64,000 nucleotides of DNA from Elusimicrobia bacterium GWD2_63_28 (GCA_001799895.1 MGUI01000026.1:1-64000); one strand, 5' to 3'; shown: positions 34,238 through 43,213, numbered from the stretch's first letter. Numbers and translations are program-made. Notes: generated by a model from the sequence alone, not told the origin.

Positions 34238-36666
34238 ACGCCGCCGGCCTTTTCAGGGCGGGCCTGCTCACCGCGGGCCTGGCCGTTATCCTGATCCCGC
34301 GCGCCCTCTGGAATTCCATAATCCTGCCGTCTGAAATAGCGGCCGACGCCCTCATCGTATTCCTGGCCTTCCGCCGGGGCGCGCCCAAATCCGCGTACTG
34401 GCGGGCGGCCGCCCTGGCCCTGCTGGCCGGGGACACCCTGTATTTCGTAAATCACAATTTCCCGGCTATAGCCGAGCATACGTTCGCGCTGAGCGAATTC
34501 ATTTTCACCGTCTTTATCAGCTTCGCCGCCCTGCAGCTCTGGACGCTGTTCCGGGCCGGCAAGCCTGCCTGGAAAGACAAGGCGTATTTCGCGGTGTTCG
34601 CGGCGGCGGCCGCGGCCCTGTCCTGCAAGTTCGTGCTGTTTCCTTACCTCTACAGCGGCAACTACCACGCCCTGTTCTACCGCCTGAATTCGACATATTT
34701 CAGGATGACCGAAGCCTGCGTGCTGGCGCTGGCCATCCTGATGAGCGTCAGGACCTATTCCGCCTACTGGCTTTCGCTGCTGCACGGGCTGGTGCTCATC
34801 TCCATCGCCTCGCTGGCGCTGGGGTATAACGACGGTGTGCTGCTGGGAATGGAGGTGCCGTTCCATGAATACGGCTGGTTCTGGGGCCTGCTGCTCATCA
34901 TCAACGGCCAGACTTTTTCCGACCATGGCGAGAAGGACCTGGCCAGCTGGTCCAGCATCAGGGTGCAGCTGGGCTGGCTGATCTTCGTCTTCAACCTGAC
35001 GCTCCTCATCATCCTCTACGCCCTGGGGATCATACTGCTGAAAAGCGCCTTCCAGCTCACCTCGCTGCTGTTCATAGTCTACGGACTCTGGCTCATTTCC
35101 AATACCGTGGCCTTCTATATCTCCGGCAATTTAAGGGAAATACTCGCCCTCCTTGAAAGGCGCTCCGCCCTGCCTGAAAGCGCCAACGAGAAGCTGCACT
35201 TCAGCGAACTGCGCAGCTTCGCCGACAGGCTGCATACCGCCTACGCCACCATAGAGAGCCAGTCCAAGCTGGCGGCGATAGGCGAGATCTCGGCCCAGGT
35301 AGCGCACGATATCCGCTCGCCGCTGGCCGCGCTGGATTCGGTCTCCGGCGACATCAAGGGCCTGCCCGAAGAGAAAAAGGTCATCCTCAGGAGCGCCATG
35401 TCCAGGATCCGCGACATAGCCAACAGCCTGGTGGAAAGAACGCAGCGGCCGGGAGCGGCCGCCGGGGAAAAGCCGGTCCCGCGCCTGATCTCCGCCCTGA
35501 TAGACCCGGTGATCACGGAGAAGCGCCTGCAGCTGCGCGCGGATAATGCCCCGGTCATAGAGTTCGATGTGTCCGGTTCCTACGGGCTGTTCACCGCCGC
35601 GGACCCCGCCGGGCTCAAGCGGGTGATCTCGAACCTGCTTAACAACGCGGTGGAAGCCATTCCCGCCGGGCCGGGGGCGGCCCGCGGCAGCATCGGCGTC
35701 CGCGTGGCCGGGGACGAAGGCATGATAATATTGCGCGTTACGGACAGCGGCAAAGGCATCCCGGCGGAACTTCTGCCGAAATTATTTTCCAGGGGAGAAA
35801 CGCACGACAAAGCCGGGGGCTCGGGCCTGGGCCTTTACCATGCGAAGAAATTCGCCGAAGCCTGCGGCGGCACGGCGGCCATAAGCTCCCGGCCCGGCGA
35901 AGGCACTTCCGTTACTATTTCCCTGCCGAAGGCGGCCGCTCCGGCCTGGTTCGTCCCGGCCATAGAGATAAGGGCGGGGGCGACGGTGGCCGTGCTGGAT
36001 GACGACGAGAGCATACACCGGCTCTGGCAGTCCAGGCTGCCCGCCCAAAGCGGGGGCGGCCCCCGCAGGCTGGATTTTTATACCGCTGCGGAATTCGGCG
36101 CGTGGCTGGAAAGCTCGCCGGCGGAGGGGAGGAGCGCGCTTTACCTGCTCGATTACGAACTGGGCGACAAAGAAGAGACGGGGCTGAGCCTGGCCGGGAA
36201 ATTCGGCATCGGCAGGCATTCCATACTGGTCACCAGCCGGCACGAGGAAAAAGAGATACTGGCGGCCTGCGATTCCCTGGGCATGAGGGTAATTCCCAAG
36301 AATTTGTGCGCCCTGGTGCCGCTGCTCCTGGAAGAGCGCCGGCCCGGGGCGCAGGCCATTCTGGCGGATGACGACCCCCTTGTCAGGATGATCTGGAAAA
36401 CGGCGGCCAAAGACGCCGGCGTGGACCTCAGGATCTTCCCGGGGCTGGACGAACTTTTCGCCGAGCTTCCCGGGCTGGCCAAAGACTGCGTTTTCTATAT
36501 CGATTCCGAATTCGGCCAGGGCATGAAGGGCGAGGACGCCGCGGCGAAGGTCAGGGACGCCGGCTTCCGGGAGATCTGGCTGGAAACCGGCCATCCGCCG
36601 GAGAAATTCTCCGGAAGCCCCTGGCTAAAGATAAGGGGCAAAGAACCGCCGTGGATGCGGGAATAA
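34222..36666 (+). CDS. Hybrid sensor histidine kinase with two C-terminal receiver-like domains
   Basis: 814 residues. Residues 10-310 hold about seven or eight membrane helices in the 7TM-DISM/MHYT style, without a large periplasmic loop. A DHp segment follows with H362 in AQVAHDIRSPLAAL, and an HATPase domain with NLLNNAVEAI, DSGKGIP and GGSGLGLYHAKKF. The first receiver (residues 590-695) keeps the acidic pocket VLDDDE, phosphoacceptor D644 in LLDYELGD and the lysine IPKNL. The second (residues 710-814) has ADDDP and D761 in YIDSEFG but no clear switch lysine. Start GTG at 34222. No separate response regulator with an output domain is adjacent. Confidence 0.85.
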   Translation: MRTKINAAGLFRAGLLTAGLAVILIPRALWNSIILPSEIAADALIVFLAFRRGAPKSAYWRAAALALLAGDTLYFVNHNFPAIAEHTFALSEFIFTVFISFAALQLWTLFRAGKPAWKDKAYFAVFAAAAAALSCKFVLFPYLYSGNYHALFYRLNSTYFRMTEACVLALAILMSVRTYSAYWLSLLHGLVLISIASLALGYNDGVLLGMEVPFHEYGWFWGLLLIINGQTFSDHGEKDLASWSSIRVQLGWLIFVFNLTLLIILYALGIILLKSAFQLTSLLFIVYGLWLISNTVAFYISGNLREILALLERRSALPESANEKLHFSELRSFADRLHTAYATIESQSKLAAIGEISAQVAHDIRSPLAALDSVSGDIKGLPEEKKVILRSAMSRIRDIANSLVERTQRPGAAAGEKPVPRLISALIDPVITEKRLQLRADNAPVIEFDVSGSYGLFTAADPAGLKRVISNLLNNAVEAIPAGPGAARGSIGVRVAGDEGMIILRVTDSGKGIPAELLPKLFSRGETHDKAGGSGLGLYHAKKFAEACGGTAAISSRPGEGTSVTISLPKAAAPAWFVPAIEIRAGATVAVLDDDESIHRLWQSRLPAQSGGGPRRLDFYTAAEFGAWLESSPAEGRSALYLLDYELGDKEETGLSLAGKFGIGRHSILVTSRHEEKEILAACDSLGMRVIPKNLCALVPLLLEERRPGAQAILADDDPLVRMIWKTAAKDAGVDLRIFPGLDELFAELPGLAKDCVFYIDSEFGQGMKGEDAAAKVRDAGFREIWLETGHPPEKFSGSPWLKIRGKEPPWMRE

Positions 36667-36672
36667 ATTAAT

Positions 36673-36698
36673 AAGCCCGGGCAGCCCCGGGCTTTTTT
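36673..36698 (+). terminator. Intrinsic terminator after the sensor kinase
   Basis: Stem AAGCCCGGG / CCCGGGCTT with a CAGC loop, followed by six Ts. Confidence 0.85.
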
Positions 36699-36793
36699 CA
36701 TCCGCCCGCACTAAAGTATCCCGCCGGAGCGTGTGCTGTAATAAAAAAGGGGGCATTGCGTATTAACGGGTGAGAGGCAAACAAGGAGGCTTT

Positions 36794-37264
36794 ATGAAAC
36801 TCTGGCATATAGCGGTAACGGCGGCGCTGCTCGGCTTCGGAACCCTGGCGCTGGCCGCGGAGCTAAGGATAACTACCACCGAGGCGGACGGCAGGCTGGT
36901 GGACGACATAAACCTGCCCTTCGTCAACGACCCGGCGGTGCTGGGCGAGTGGCGCAGCGTGGACTTCGTGGCCGCGCCCGGGGAGTTCGTGCCCGGCACG
37001 AAGCGGTTCCGGGGCGACCTGTACCTGGGCGGCTTCAAATTCCTGCCGGGGGGCAAGATGGCCGTGCTGCCTTTCGCGCCGAAAGGCGCGCCGTGGTTCA
37101 CCTGGACCCGGGGCGTCGTCACGCACAGCGGCGACAAGACCGCGTCCCGCTACCTGATAAAAGAACTGAAGGGTGCGACGTATATGTTCTTCGAATGGAA
37201 GAGCGGCGATTACGTGATCCGGCACGCGAAGCCGGAATATTATGTGCTCAAGAAGGCGAACTAG
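36794..37264 (+). CDS. Secreted protein with one BlaR1-like 'DDINLPF...WKSGDY' domain
   Basis: 156 residues with a signal peptide (MKLWHIAVTAALLGFGTLALAA) and one copy of the domain found twice in the protein at 28660-29439: DDINLPFVNDPAVLGEWRSV, WFTWTRGVV, TASRYLIK, MFFEWKSGDY, YYVLKK. A strong AAGGAGG lies before ATG 36794. The two proteins are paralogues in the same genome neighbourhood but in separate operons. Function is unknown. A terminator follows and a TetR operon begins downstream. Confidence 0.75.
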   Translation: MKLWHIAVTAALLGFGTLALAAELRITTTEADGRLVDDINLPFVNDPAVLGEWRSVDFVAAPGEFVPGTKRFRGDLYLGGFKFLPGGKMAVLPFAPKGAPWFTWTRGVVTHSGDKTASRYLIKELKGATYMFFEWKSGDYVIRHAKPEYYVLKKAN

Positions 37265-37278
37265 GGCCCGGCGCCCCC

Positions 37279-37310
37279 AAAGAAGCCCCCGCGCCGGGGG
37301 CTTCTTTTTT
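37279..37310 (+). terminator. Intrinsic terminator before the TetR operon
   Basis: Stem AAAGAAGCCCCC / GGGGGCTTCTTT, 12 bp, loop GCGCC, T tract. Confidence 0.85.
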
Positions 37311-37311
37311 A

Positions 37312-37341
37312 TTGACCCGCGCGCGCAGGTTGTGTTAGAAT
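37312..37341 (+). promoter_or_regulatory. Promoter of the TetR-CoA transferase-thiolase operon
   Basis: TTGACC at 37312-37317 and TAGAAT at 37336-37341 with an 18-base spacer, in the context GTGTTAGAATATAT. The TetR operator starts six bases after the -10. Confidence 0.65.
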
Positions 37342-37346
37342 ATATG

Positions 37347-37364
37347 TGAACGAACGCTCGTTCA
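37347..37364 (+). promoter_or_regulatory. Operator for the TetR-family repressor
   Basis: A perfect inverted repeat, TGAACGA-ACGC-TCGTTCA (7-4-7), between the -10 box and the tetR start codon, over the expected transcription start. The size and TGAACGnnCGTTCA-like core are typical of TetR/FadR-type operators, so autorepression of the operon is likely. Confidence 0.75.
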
Positions 37365-37367
37365 TGT

Positions 37368-37991
37368 ATGGCGAAAACGGCGGCTAAAACAAAAAAGAAG
37401 GGCGGCGCGCCCAACCTCGACAGGATCCTGGCGGCCGCCTCGCTGCTGTTCACGCGCAAGGGCTACAATGGCACCTCAACGCGGGATATCGCGGCCGAGG
37501 CCGGCGTGTCGCTGGGCAATATCTACAACTATTTCGGCACCAAGGAAGAGATCTTCGTCCTGCTGCTGGAAAAGTACGAGAAAGAATACTTCAGCCCCGA
37601 CCAGCCGCTGATCAAGGCGCTGACCACCACCGCCTTCCCCGACAATATAGAGGGCCTGGGCTTCGCTTCCCGGGAGATGGTGGAGAAATTCTCGGCCTAT
37701 ATTCTCCTTATCTATGTGGACGTGGTGGAATTCGAGGCGAAGCACGTGAATAAAATGTTCGCCCGCATGCGGCAGGGCTACGCCGCCGCGCTGAAAGCCG
37801 GCCCCGGAGGCGCTAAGGCCCGCATCGCCTCCGATATAGATCCTGTCGGCGCGCTGATGATGGTGACCTGGAACTATTTCAACTATTTCATCATGGAGAA
37901 GCTGTTCAAGGTGAAGGGGCATTACGGCCTGCCGGACGAGCAGGCGGTGAAGCTCTTCGCCAGGGTGTTCAAACGGGGGATACTGGCATGA
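37368..37991 (+). CDS. TetR-family transcriptional repressor
   Basis: 207 residues. Residues 15-60 form the HTH (LDRILAAASLLFTRKGYNGT, STRDIAAEAGVSLGNIYNYF, GTKEEIFVLLLE). The C-terminal ligand domain is not assignable by eye. ATG at 37368 is chosen, since the ATG at 37364 runs into a stop. The stop overlaps the CoA-transferase start (ATGA). With a matching operator before it, the protein probably senses an acyl-CoA or fatty acid and controls the two downstream genes. Confidence 0.92.
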   Translation: MAKTAAKTKKKGGAPNLDRILAAASLLFTRKGYNGTSTRDIAAEAGVSLGNIYNYFGTKEEIFVLLLEKYEKEYFSPDQPLIKALTTTAFPDNIEGLGFASREMVEKFSAYILLIYVDVVEFEAKHVNKMFARMRQGYAAALKAGPGGAKARIASDIDPVGALMMVTWNYFNYFIMEKLFKVKGHYGLPDEQAVKLFARVFKRGILA

Positions 37992-39322
37992 CGACGACTT
38001 TGGAAAGACCGGCGGTTACGAGGAAGAGCTCCTACGCCGAAAAGCTGATAACCGCCGAAGAGGCGGCCGCCAGGATAAAGAGCGGCGACGACGTGATAGT
38101 GGCCCAGTGCGCCTCCGAGCCGCAGGGCTGCATGAGCAAGTTCCACACCGCGGCGCCGCGCGTGAAGGACGCGCGGGTGTTCTCCGTGCTGACGCTCAAG
38201 CCCTACGATTTCTACATGAGGCCGGAGATGAAGGGCCATTTCGAGCTGGCCAGCTGGTTCCACGCGGCGGGCTCGCGCCAGGCGCTGGCCGCCGGGGCCG
38301 GCACCGTTACCTACGTGCCCAACATGCTGCACCGCGCGGCCACCGACCGGATACAGGCCCGCAAGCCCGACATCTTCTTCGGCACCTGCACCCCGCCCGA
38401 CGCCAAAGGCTTCGTCTCCCTGTCGCTGGGCATCACCTACGAGAAGGACATCCTGGAGGCCGCCGACACCGTGATCCTCGAAGTGAACCGCAACCTGCCG
38501 CGCACCTTCGGAGACACCCACCTGCACATCAGCGACGTGGACTGGTTCGTGGAGCACGACCAGGAAGTGCCGGCCCTGCCCTCGCCCAACCCCGACGAGA
38601 TTGAAACCACCATCGGCAACTACATCGCCGAGCTGGTGGAAGACGGCTCCACGATACAGCTGGGCATCGGCGGCATCCCCAACGCCTGCGCGCTGGCTTT
38701 TAAAGGCAAGAAGGACCTGGGCGTGCATACCGAGATGATGGTGGATTCCATGATGCAGCTCTACGAAGCCGGCGTCATCACCAACAAGCGCAAAGCCCTG
38801 CTGAAGGACAAGTTCGTCTGCACCTTCGCCATGGGTTCCCGCAAGCTTTACGACTGGCTGCACGACAACCCGGCGGTGGAGTTCCGCCGCGGGAGCTGGG
38901 TGAACGATCCCGCCGTGATCCGGCAGAACTCCCGCATGGTGTCCATCAATACCTGCCTTACCGTGGACCTGACCGGCCAGGTGGCCAGCGAATCCATCGG
39001 CCCGGTACAGTATTCCGGCACCGGCGGCCAGACCGACACCGCCGTGGGAGCCAAGGAAGCTTACGACGGACTGGGCAAGAGCGTTATAGCATGCCGCTCG
39101 ACGGCCAAGAAAGGGACGGTGTCCTGCATAGTGCCCACGCTGGCGCCGGGCACCGCGGTAACGCTGCACCGCGCCAACACGGATAATGTGGTGACCGAGT
39201 TCGGCATAGCGCGGCTGCGCGGCCGCACCGTGCGCGAACGGGCCAACGCCCTTATCGGCGTGGCGCACCCTGATTTCCGCGCCGAGCTGCGCGCGCAGGC
39301 GGAAAAGCTCGGCTACCTGTAA
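37988..39322 (+). CDS. Acetyl-CoA hydrolase/transferase-family CoA-transferase
   Basis: 444 residues of the 4-hydroxybutyrate (AbfT) / butyryl-CoA:acetate / Cat1 family. IQLGIGGIPNACALAFKGKK, then GVHTEMMVD with the probable catalytic Glu249 that forms the CoA thioester, then GPVQYSGTGGQTD and VVTEFGIARLRGRTVRERAN are family signatures. The enzyme moves CoA between acetyl-CoA and another short acid, or releases acetate. In a TetR operon with thiolase it is best seen as part of short-chain acyl-CoA (butyrate/acetoacetate-type) metabolism. The exact acid is not readable from sequence. Confidence 0.9.
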   Translation: MTTTLERPAVTRKSSYAEKLITAEEAAARIKSGDDVIVAQCASEPQGCMSKFHTAAPRVKDARVFSVLTLKPYDFYMRPEMKGHFELASWFHAAGSRQALAAGAGTVTYVPNMLHRAATDRIQARKPDIFFGTCTPPDAKGFVSLSLGITYEKDILEAADTVILEVNRNLPRTFGDTHLHISDVDWFVEHDQEVPALPSPNPDEIETTIGNYIAELVEDGSTIQLGIGGIPNACALAFKGKKDLGVHTEMMVDSMMQLYEAGVITNKRKALLKDKFVCTFAMGSRKLYDWLHDNPAVEFRRGSWVNDPAVIRQNSRMVSINTCLTVDLTGQVASESIGPVQYSGTGGQTDTAVGAKEAYDGLGKSVIACRSTAKKGTVSCIVPTLAPGTAVTLHRANTDNVVTEFGIARLRGRTVRERANALIGVAHPDFRAELRAQAEKLGYL

Positions 39323-39359
39323 TTTTGTTTTTTAAATTAACCTGACGGAGGAGAATAAA

Positions 39360-40538
39360 ATGAAAGAAGTATTCATAGTGGACGGGGTGAGGACGGCGAT
39401 AGGCAGCTTCGGGGGAAGCCTGGCTGATTTCAGTTCGGTGGAACTGGGGAAGGTCGTCACGGCAGCGGTGATGGAGCGGGCCAAAGTGAATCCCGCCGAC
39501 ATCGACGAGGTGCTGATGGGCAGCATCTACCAGGCCGGCCTCGGCCAGGGCGTGGCGCGGCAGGTGGCCATAGGCGCCGGCATCCCGGTGGAGAAGACCG
39601 CCGTGACCCTGAACATGCTGTGCGGCTCGGGCATGCGCGCCGTGGCGACCGCGGCCCAGAACATCATGTGCGGCGACGCCGAGATGATCATCGCCGGCGG
39701 CACCGAGAGCATGACCAACGCCCCCTACCTGCTCAAAAAAGCGCGCTACGGCTACAAGATGGGCCACGGCGAGCTGACCGACTCCCTGATAGGCGACGGT
39801 CTGTGGGACGTCTTCAATAATTACCACATGGGTATGACCGCCGAGAACCTGGTGGCCAAGTACGGCCTGACCCGCGAGGAGCAGGACAAGTTCGCGGCCG
39901 AGTCCCAGAACAAGGCCGAGAAGGCCCTGAAGGAAAACCGCTTCGCCGACGAGATCGCCCCGGTGGCCATCCCTCAGCGCAAAGGCGATCCCATAATGTT
40001 CGCCAAGGACGAGTATCCCAAGGCCGGCGTGACCGCCGAGGGCCTGGCCAAACTGCGCCCCGCGTTTAAAAAGGACGGCTCGGTGACCGCCGGCAACGCC
40101 TCGGGCATCAACGACGGCGCGGCCGCGCTGCTGATCGCCTCCGCCGACGCGGTGAAGAAACATAACCTAACCCCGATGGCGAAGATCGTCTCCTACGCCT
40201 GGGCCGGCGTGGATCCTTCCATCATGGGCATAGGCCCGGCCGAAGCCGTGCGCAAGGCGCTCAAGAAAGCCAACTGGGAGCTGAAGGACGTCGAGCTCAT
40301 CGAGGCCAACGAAGCCTTCGCGGCGCAGAGCCTGTCCGTAGCCAAGGAATTGGGCTTCAACAAGGACATCGTCAACGTCAACGGCGGCGCGGTGGCCCTG
40401 GGCCACCCCGTGGGCGCCTCGGGCGCGCGCATCCTGGTGACCCTGCTCCACGAGATGAAGAAGCGAAACGTGAAGAAGGGCCTCGCCACCCTCTGCATCG
40501 GCGGGGGCATGGGCATCGCCATCTGCGTCGAGCGCTGA
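39360..40538 (+). CDS. Acetyl-CoA C-acetyltransferase (thiolase)
   Basis: 392 residues, full length. The nucleophile is C88 in NMLCGSGMRAV, with NEAFAAQ, H349 in GGAVALGHPVGASGARI and C379 in TLCIGGGMG, the complete thiolase II active site. It condenses two acetyl-CoA to acetoacetyl-CoA or runs the reverse cleavage. GAGGAG precedes the ATG, 37 bases after the CoA-transferase. No hydroxybutyryl-CoA dehydrogenase or crotonase follows, so the pathway must continue elsewhere. Confidence 0.96.
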   Translation: MKEVFIVDGVRTAIGSFGGSLADFSSVELGKVVTAAVMERAKVNPADIDEVLMGSIYQAGLGQGVARQVAIGAGIPVEKTAVTLNMLCGSGMRAVATAAQNIMCGDAEMIIAGGTESMTNAPYLLKKARYGYKMGHGELTDSLIGDGLWDVFNNYHMGMTAENLVAKYGLTREEQDKFAAESQNKAEKALKENRFADEIAPVAIPQRKGDPIMFAKDEYPKAGVTAEGLAKLRPAFKKDGSVTAGNASGINDGAAALLIASADAVKKHNLTPMAKIVSYAWAGVDPSIMGIGPAEAVRKALKKANWELKDVELIEANEAFAAQSLSVAKELGFNKDIVNVNGGAVALGHPVGASGARILVTLLHEMKKRNVKKGLATLCIGGGMGIAICVER

Positions 40539-40556
40539 GCTCAGCCTGAAACAATG

Positions 40557-40587
40557 AAAAGCCCCGGGATAAAACCCGGGGCTTTTT
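40557..40587. terminator. Intrinsic terminator after the thiolase gene
   Basis: Stem AAAAGCCCCGGG / CCCGGGGCTTTT, 12 bp, loop ATAAAA, then more Ts. It lies between convergent genes and can act in both directions. Confidence 0.9.
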
Positions 40588-40603
40588 TTGGCACAGGCGG
40601 CGT

Positions 40604-41542
40604 TTACTGTAAGACCTGCAGCGTCTCGGTCTTGCCTTTCTCCTGGTAGTCTTCGGTAAAGCCTTCGCCCTTTATCTTGAAGCCCCAGTTCATGAAGAAC
40701 TTCTTCGCCTTCGCGCGGAAGTCGCCGGCGTCCTTATCGGAAGGGAAATCGCTTTCCTTGAAGACGATCTTGAAATCCTGGCGGCGCCAGTCCAGCGGGA
40801 ACTCGAAGAACTTGGTGCCCCGGGAGGAGTCGAAGAACTTGTCCTGCACCAGTTCCGCGCCGATGTGGATCTTCCGGCCGTCGTATTCGCCGGTGAACCT
40901 GTTGCGTATGGTCAGCGTGAATTCCCCGCGCACGTCGTCGTAGGAGAAGCCGCCGAGCTCGGCCAGCGAAGCGTCCGGGGCCTGGGGGCGGCGGGCGCCG
41001 GGGAAAAGCTCTATCGAATATTCCCAGCTGTTGTTCTTGTCCCTGAAGGTGTATTCGAACGGGGTCTGGCGCAGCGCGAAAGTGCCCTTCTGGGACTGGA
41101 AGTCGTAGCAGACCTCTATGCGCTCCTTGTCGAACTGGCGCAGCTGCCGCGCGTGTATTACCAACTGCACGTAGGCGGTGTACCAGTCGGTTTCATCGTG
41201 GCAGTTCGACGCGGCGATGTACTGACCGTTGACCATCGCGCTCGCGGTCTCGCAGACATTGCGGATAAAAGCCGCGTCCAGGGAGATCTTGCGGTTGATG
41301 GAGGCGCCGTCGGCTGAATTCAGTTCCACCACCTGGCAGACTTTGCGCTTATACCAGCCGCGGGAGTCGGGGGCGGTTTTGAATTCCGGCTTTACTATTT
41401 CAGGAGCGGCCGCTTTCAGGGCCTCCGTGAAGCTGGCCGGGGCTGCTGCCCCATCAAAGTTTAACTGCTGCGCCGCAGCCGGCATGCCCTGCGCGAGCGC
41501 GGCGGCGAAGACTGCGGTAAGGAGGCTGTTCTTTTTTATCAT
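40604..41542 (-). CDS. Secreted protein of unknown function
   Basis: 312 residues with a signal peptide (about residues 1-24, ending AAA-QQ). I do not recognise a family. Four cysteines (KVCQVV, RNVCETA, SNCHDE, EVCYDF) lie in the first half and could make two disulfides; the second half is rich in beta-type aromatic/charged stretches (EYTFRDKNNSWEYSIELF, FFEFPLDWRRQDFKIVF). This suggests a globular periplasmic or surface protein. AGGA precedes the ATG. It is divergent from the next gene and may share regulation with it. Confidence 0.6.
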   Translation of the reverse strand: MIKKNSLLTAVFAAALAQGMPAAAQQLNFDGAAAPASFTEALKAAAPEIVKPEFKTAPDSRGWYKRKVCQVVELNSADGASINRKISLDAAFIRNVCETASAMVNGQYIAASNCHDETDWYTAYVQLVIHARQLRQFDKERIEVCYDFQSQKGTFALRQTPFEYTFRDKNNSWEYSIELFPGARRPQAPDASLAELGGFSYDDVRGEFTLTIRNRFTGEYDGRKIHIGAELVQDKFFDSSRGTKFFEFPLDWRRQDFKIVFKESDFPSDKDAGDFRAKAKKFFMNWGFKIKGEGFTEDYQEKGKTETLQVLQ

Positions 41543-41625
41543 TTTTGTTTTCCTGTCCTTAGAATATTCTTTCCCTCGAACTTAACGGAACAATTATTAT
41601 GCCAACCCGAGGGGGGCAAGAGACG

Positions 41626-41645
41626 GGGTTGACATTAGTCAACCC
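41626..41645 (+). promoter_or_regulatory. Perfect inverted repeat over a -35 box
   Basis: GGGTTGAC-ATTA-GTCAACCC, an 8-4-8 perfect dyad, contains the -35 hexamer TTGACA (41629-41634). Possible -10 boxes are TAGGCT at 41652-41657 (17-base spacer) or TATAGT at 41657-41662. A repressor bound here would block the polymerase. Confidence 0.55.
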
Positions 41646-41674
41646 ATGCTGTAGGCTATAGTACGGCTATATGT

Positions 41675-43012
41675 ATGAATAGAGTACTTATCTTCGCGTT
41701 TATCATTTCCCTTCCCGGCCTGCCGGCCGCGGCGCAGGACGATTTTTCCTCGGCCCTAAGTTCGATCCGCCAGCAGGCGGTGGCGCCGCAGGACAATACG
41801 CGGGTGCAGCGGCCGGTGGCGCTGCCTTTGCCCAAGCCTTCAAAACAGCCCGGCTCCGTAGATTACCTGTTCCAGCTTTACGGGCAGGACTTCAACAAGC
41901 ACGCCAACTGGCACATGGCCCTGCTGTCCCTGTACCGGCACGGCGGGACGAACGGCAAAAAGGCGCCGATGAACGACGCGCTGGCTTCCATTAAGGCCCT
42001 CAGCATCCTGGGCGCGGGCGCTCAGCCGCTGGTGTCGGGCGATACGCTGTTCTGGCTGCCCAGGCAGCTGGCCGACGTGATGAAGTACGGCGCCGACAAG
42101 GAAGCGCGGGGCGCCGCGGCCCTGGCGCTGGGCGTGGTCCTGGCCGGCAAGGACGCCGGCTTCAGCGGCGAGCCGCTGAACGCGCTGGCCTCCACGGTCA
42201 ATTACGAGGACGAGGCTTTCGAGGTGCGGCGCTTCGCCGTGATGGCGCTGGCGGGTTCAGGCCAGGCCGCGGCGGTGGAAAAGCTCAAGGCCTGCGCCCG
42301 CAATTCGGCCGCCTCGCACGATTTTATAGGCCGCGGCAAGTTCCGCTACGAGGAGGACGAGAGCTCCTGGTCGCTGGAGGCCGCCATCATAGCCGCGCTG
42401 GAGTCCATGCTGCGCAGCGGGGCCGGCAACGAGGCGCTGGCGGCGCTCAATTATTTCGGCCACCTCTACGATTCCACCTGCGGCAATTTTACCGTCATCA
42501 AGCTGCCCGACGACGAGGGCATAGACGAGACGCTGCTGGTGAACGCGCGGCTGGTCCTGGCGCGCGGCGCGGGCTCCGGCAGCTACCTGTTCAGCAACCG
42601 GGACAACCCGGAAACCGGCTCGGCCAAATGCCTGCTGCCCATCGTGAACGGCGGCGACCTCTGCGAACTGCGGACCACGGCCTCCCGCCTGTTCCGGAAT
42701 CTGCACGGCGCCGTCATTTCGGCTTCCGGCAGCTACGTAGAGGGCCGGGCCGACTGCAATGAGCTGATCACCAACAAGCTCATGCTGGAGTTCTCCAAGA
42801 TCTACCTGACCGGCCTGGGTACGGGAGCCCTGGTGAAGGGCGCCATAAGCGTTTCCGTAAAGGGCCTGCGGGCCGTGGCCGGCATACAGCACGCCGCTAA
42901 GGTGGCGCAGTACAAGAAGTTCATGGACATGGCCTACGGCGCCTTCGACAGGGCCGACAGGATAAAGGACTACACAGAGTACATGACGGCGGTGAAGAAA
43001 GCGACGCGCTGA
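41675..43012 (+). CDS. Secreted alpha-helical-repeat (HEAT-like) protein of unknown function
   Basis: 445 residues with a signal peptide (MNRVLIFAFIISLPGLPAAAQ). The middle (residues 100-250) has helical repeats of HEAT/PBS-lyase style: ARGAAALALGVVLAGK, VRRFAVMALAGSGQAAAVEKL, LEAAIIAALESMLRSG. Near residue 370 a hydrophobic stretch LTGLGTGALVKGAISVSVKG could insert into a membrane. No catalytic motif is seen. It is a single-gene unit with the operator-like dyad upstream and a hairpin downstream. Confidence 0.6.
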   Translation: MNRVLIFAFIISLPGLPAAAQDDFSSALSSIRQQAVAPQDNTRVQRPVALPLPKPSKQPGSVDYLFQLYGQDFNKHANWHMALLSLYRHGGTNGKKAPMNDALASIKALSILGAGAQPLVSGDTLFWLPRQLADVMKYGADKEARGAAALALGVVLAGKDAGFSGEPLNALASTVNYEDEAFEVRRFAVMALAGSGQAAAVEKLKACARNSAASHDFIGRGKFRYEEDESSWSLEAAIIAALESMLRSGAGNEALAALNYFGHLYDSTCGNFTVIKLPDDEGIDETLLVNARLVLARGAGSGSYLFSNRDNPETGSAKCLLPIVNGGDLCELRTTASRLFRNLHGAVISASGSYVEGRADCNELITNKLMLEFSKIYLTGLGTGALVKGAISVSVKGLRAVAGIQHAAKVAQYKKFMDMAYGAFDRADRIKDYTEYMTAVKKATR

Positions 43013-43033
43013 CGGCCGCCCGCCCAAATGAAA

Positions 43034-43057
43034 AAGCCCCGGTAAAAACCGGGGCTT
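43034..43057 (+). terminator. Hairpin after the HEAT-like protein gene
   Basis: Stem AAGCCCCGG / CCGGGGCTT, 9 bp, loop TAAAAA; the T tail is weak. Confidence 0.6.
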
Positions 43058-43089
43058 CGTTGTTTAAGCGACTTTTCGTGCCGGCTTTT

Positions 43090-43136
43090 GCGGCCTGCTT
43101 CCGCTGTCCGGGAAGCGGGCCGCAACTGTTTTTTTG
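43090..43136 (+). terminator. Second, stronger hairpin terminator
   Basis: Outer stem GCGGCC / GGCCGC, inner stem CTTCC / GGAAG, followed by AACTG and seven Ts. Confidence 0.65.
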
Positions 43137-43213
43137 CGCTCCCTCATCAAAAAGCCAAACTTTTTGTTATTATAGATAAACCGGCGGCAGCCGCCGGGCG
43201 AGTCGAGAGGGGT

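Noticed and set aside
38107-38604. Frame inside the CoA-transferase gene on the same strand
   Set aside because: Arg/His-rich out-of-frame shadow with no ribosome site and no conserved motif.
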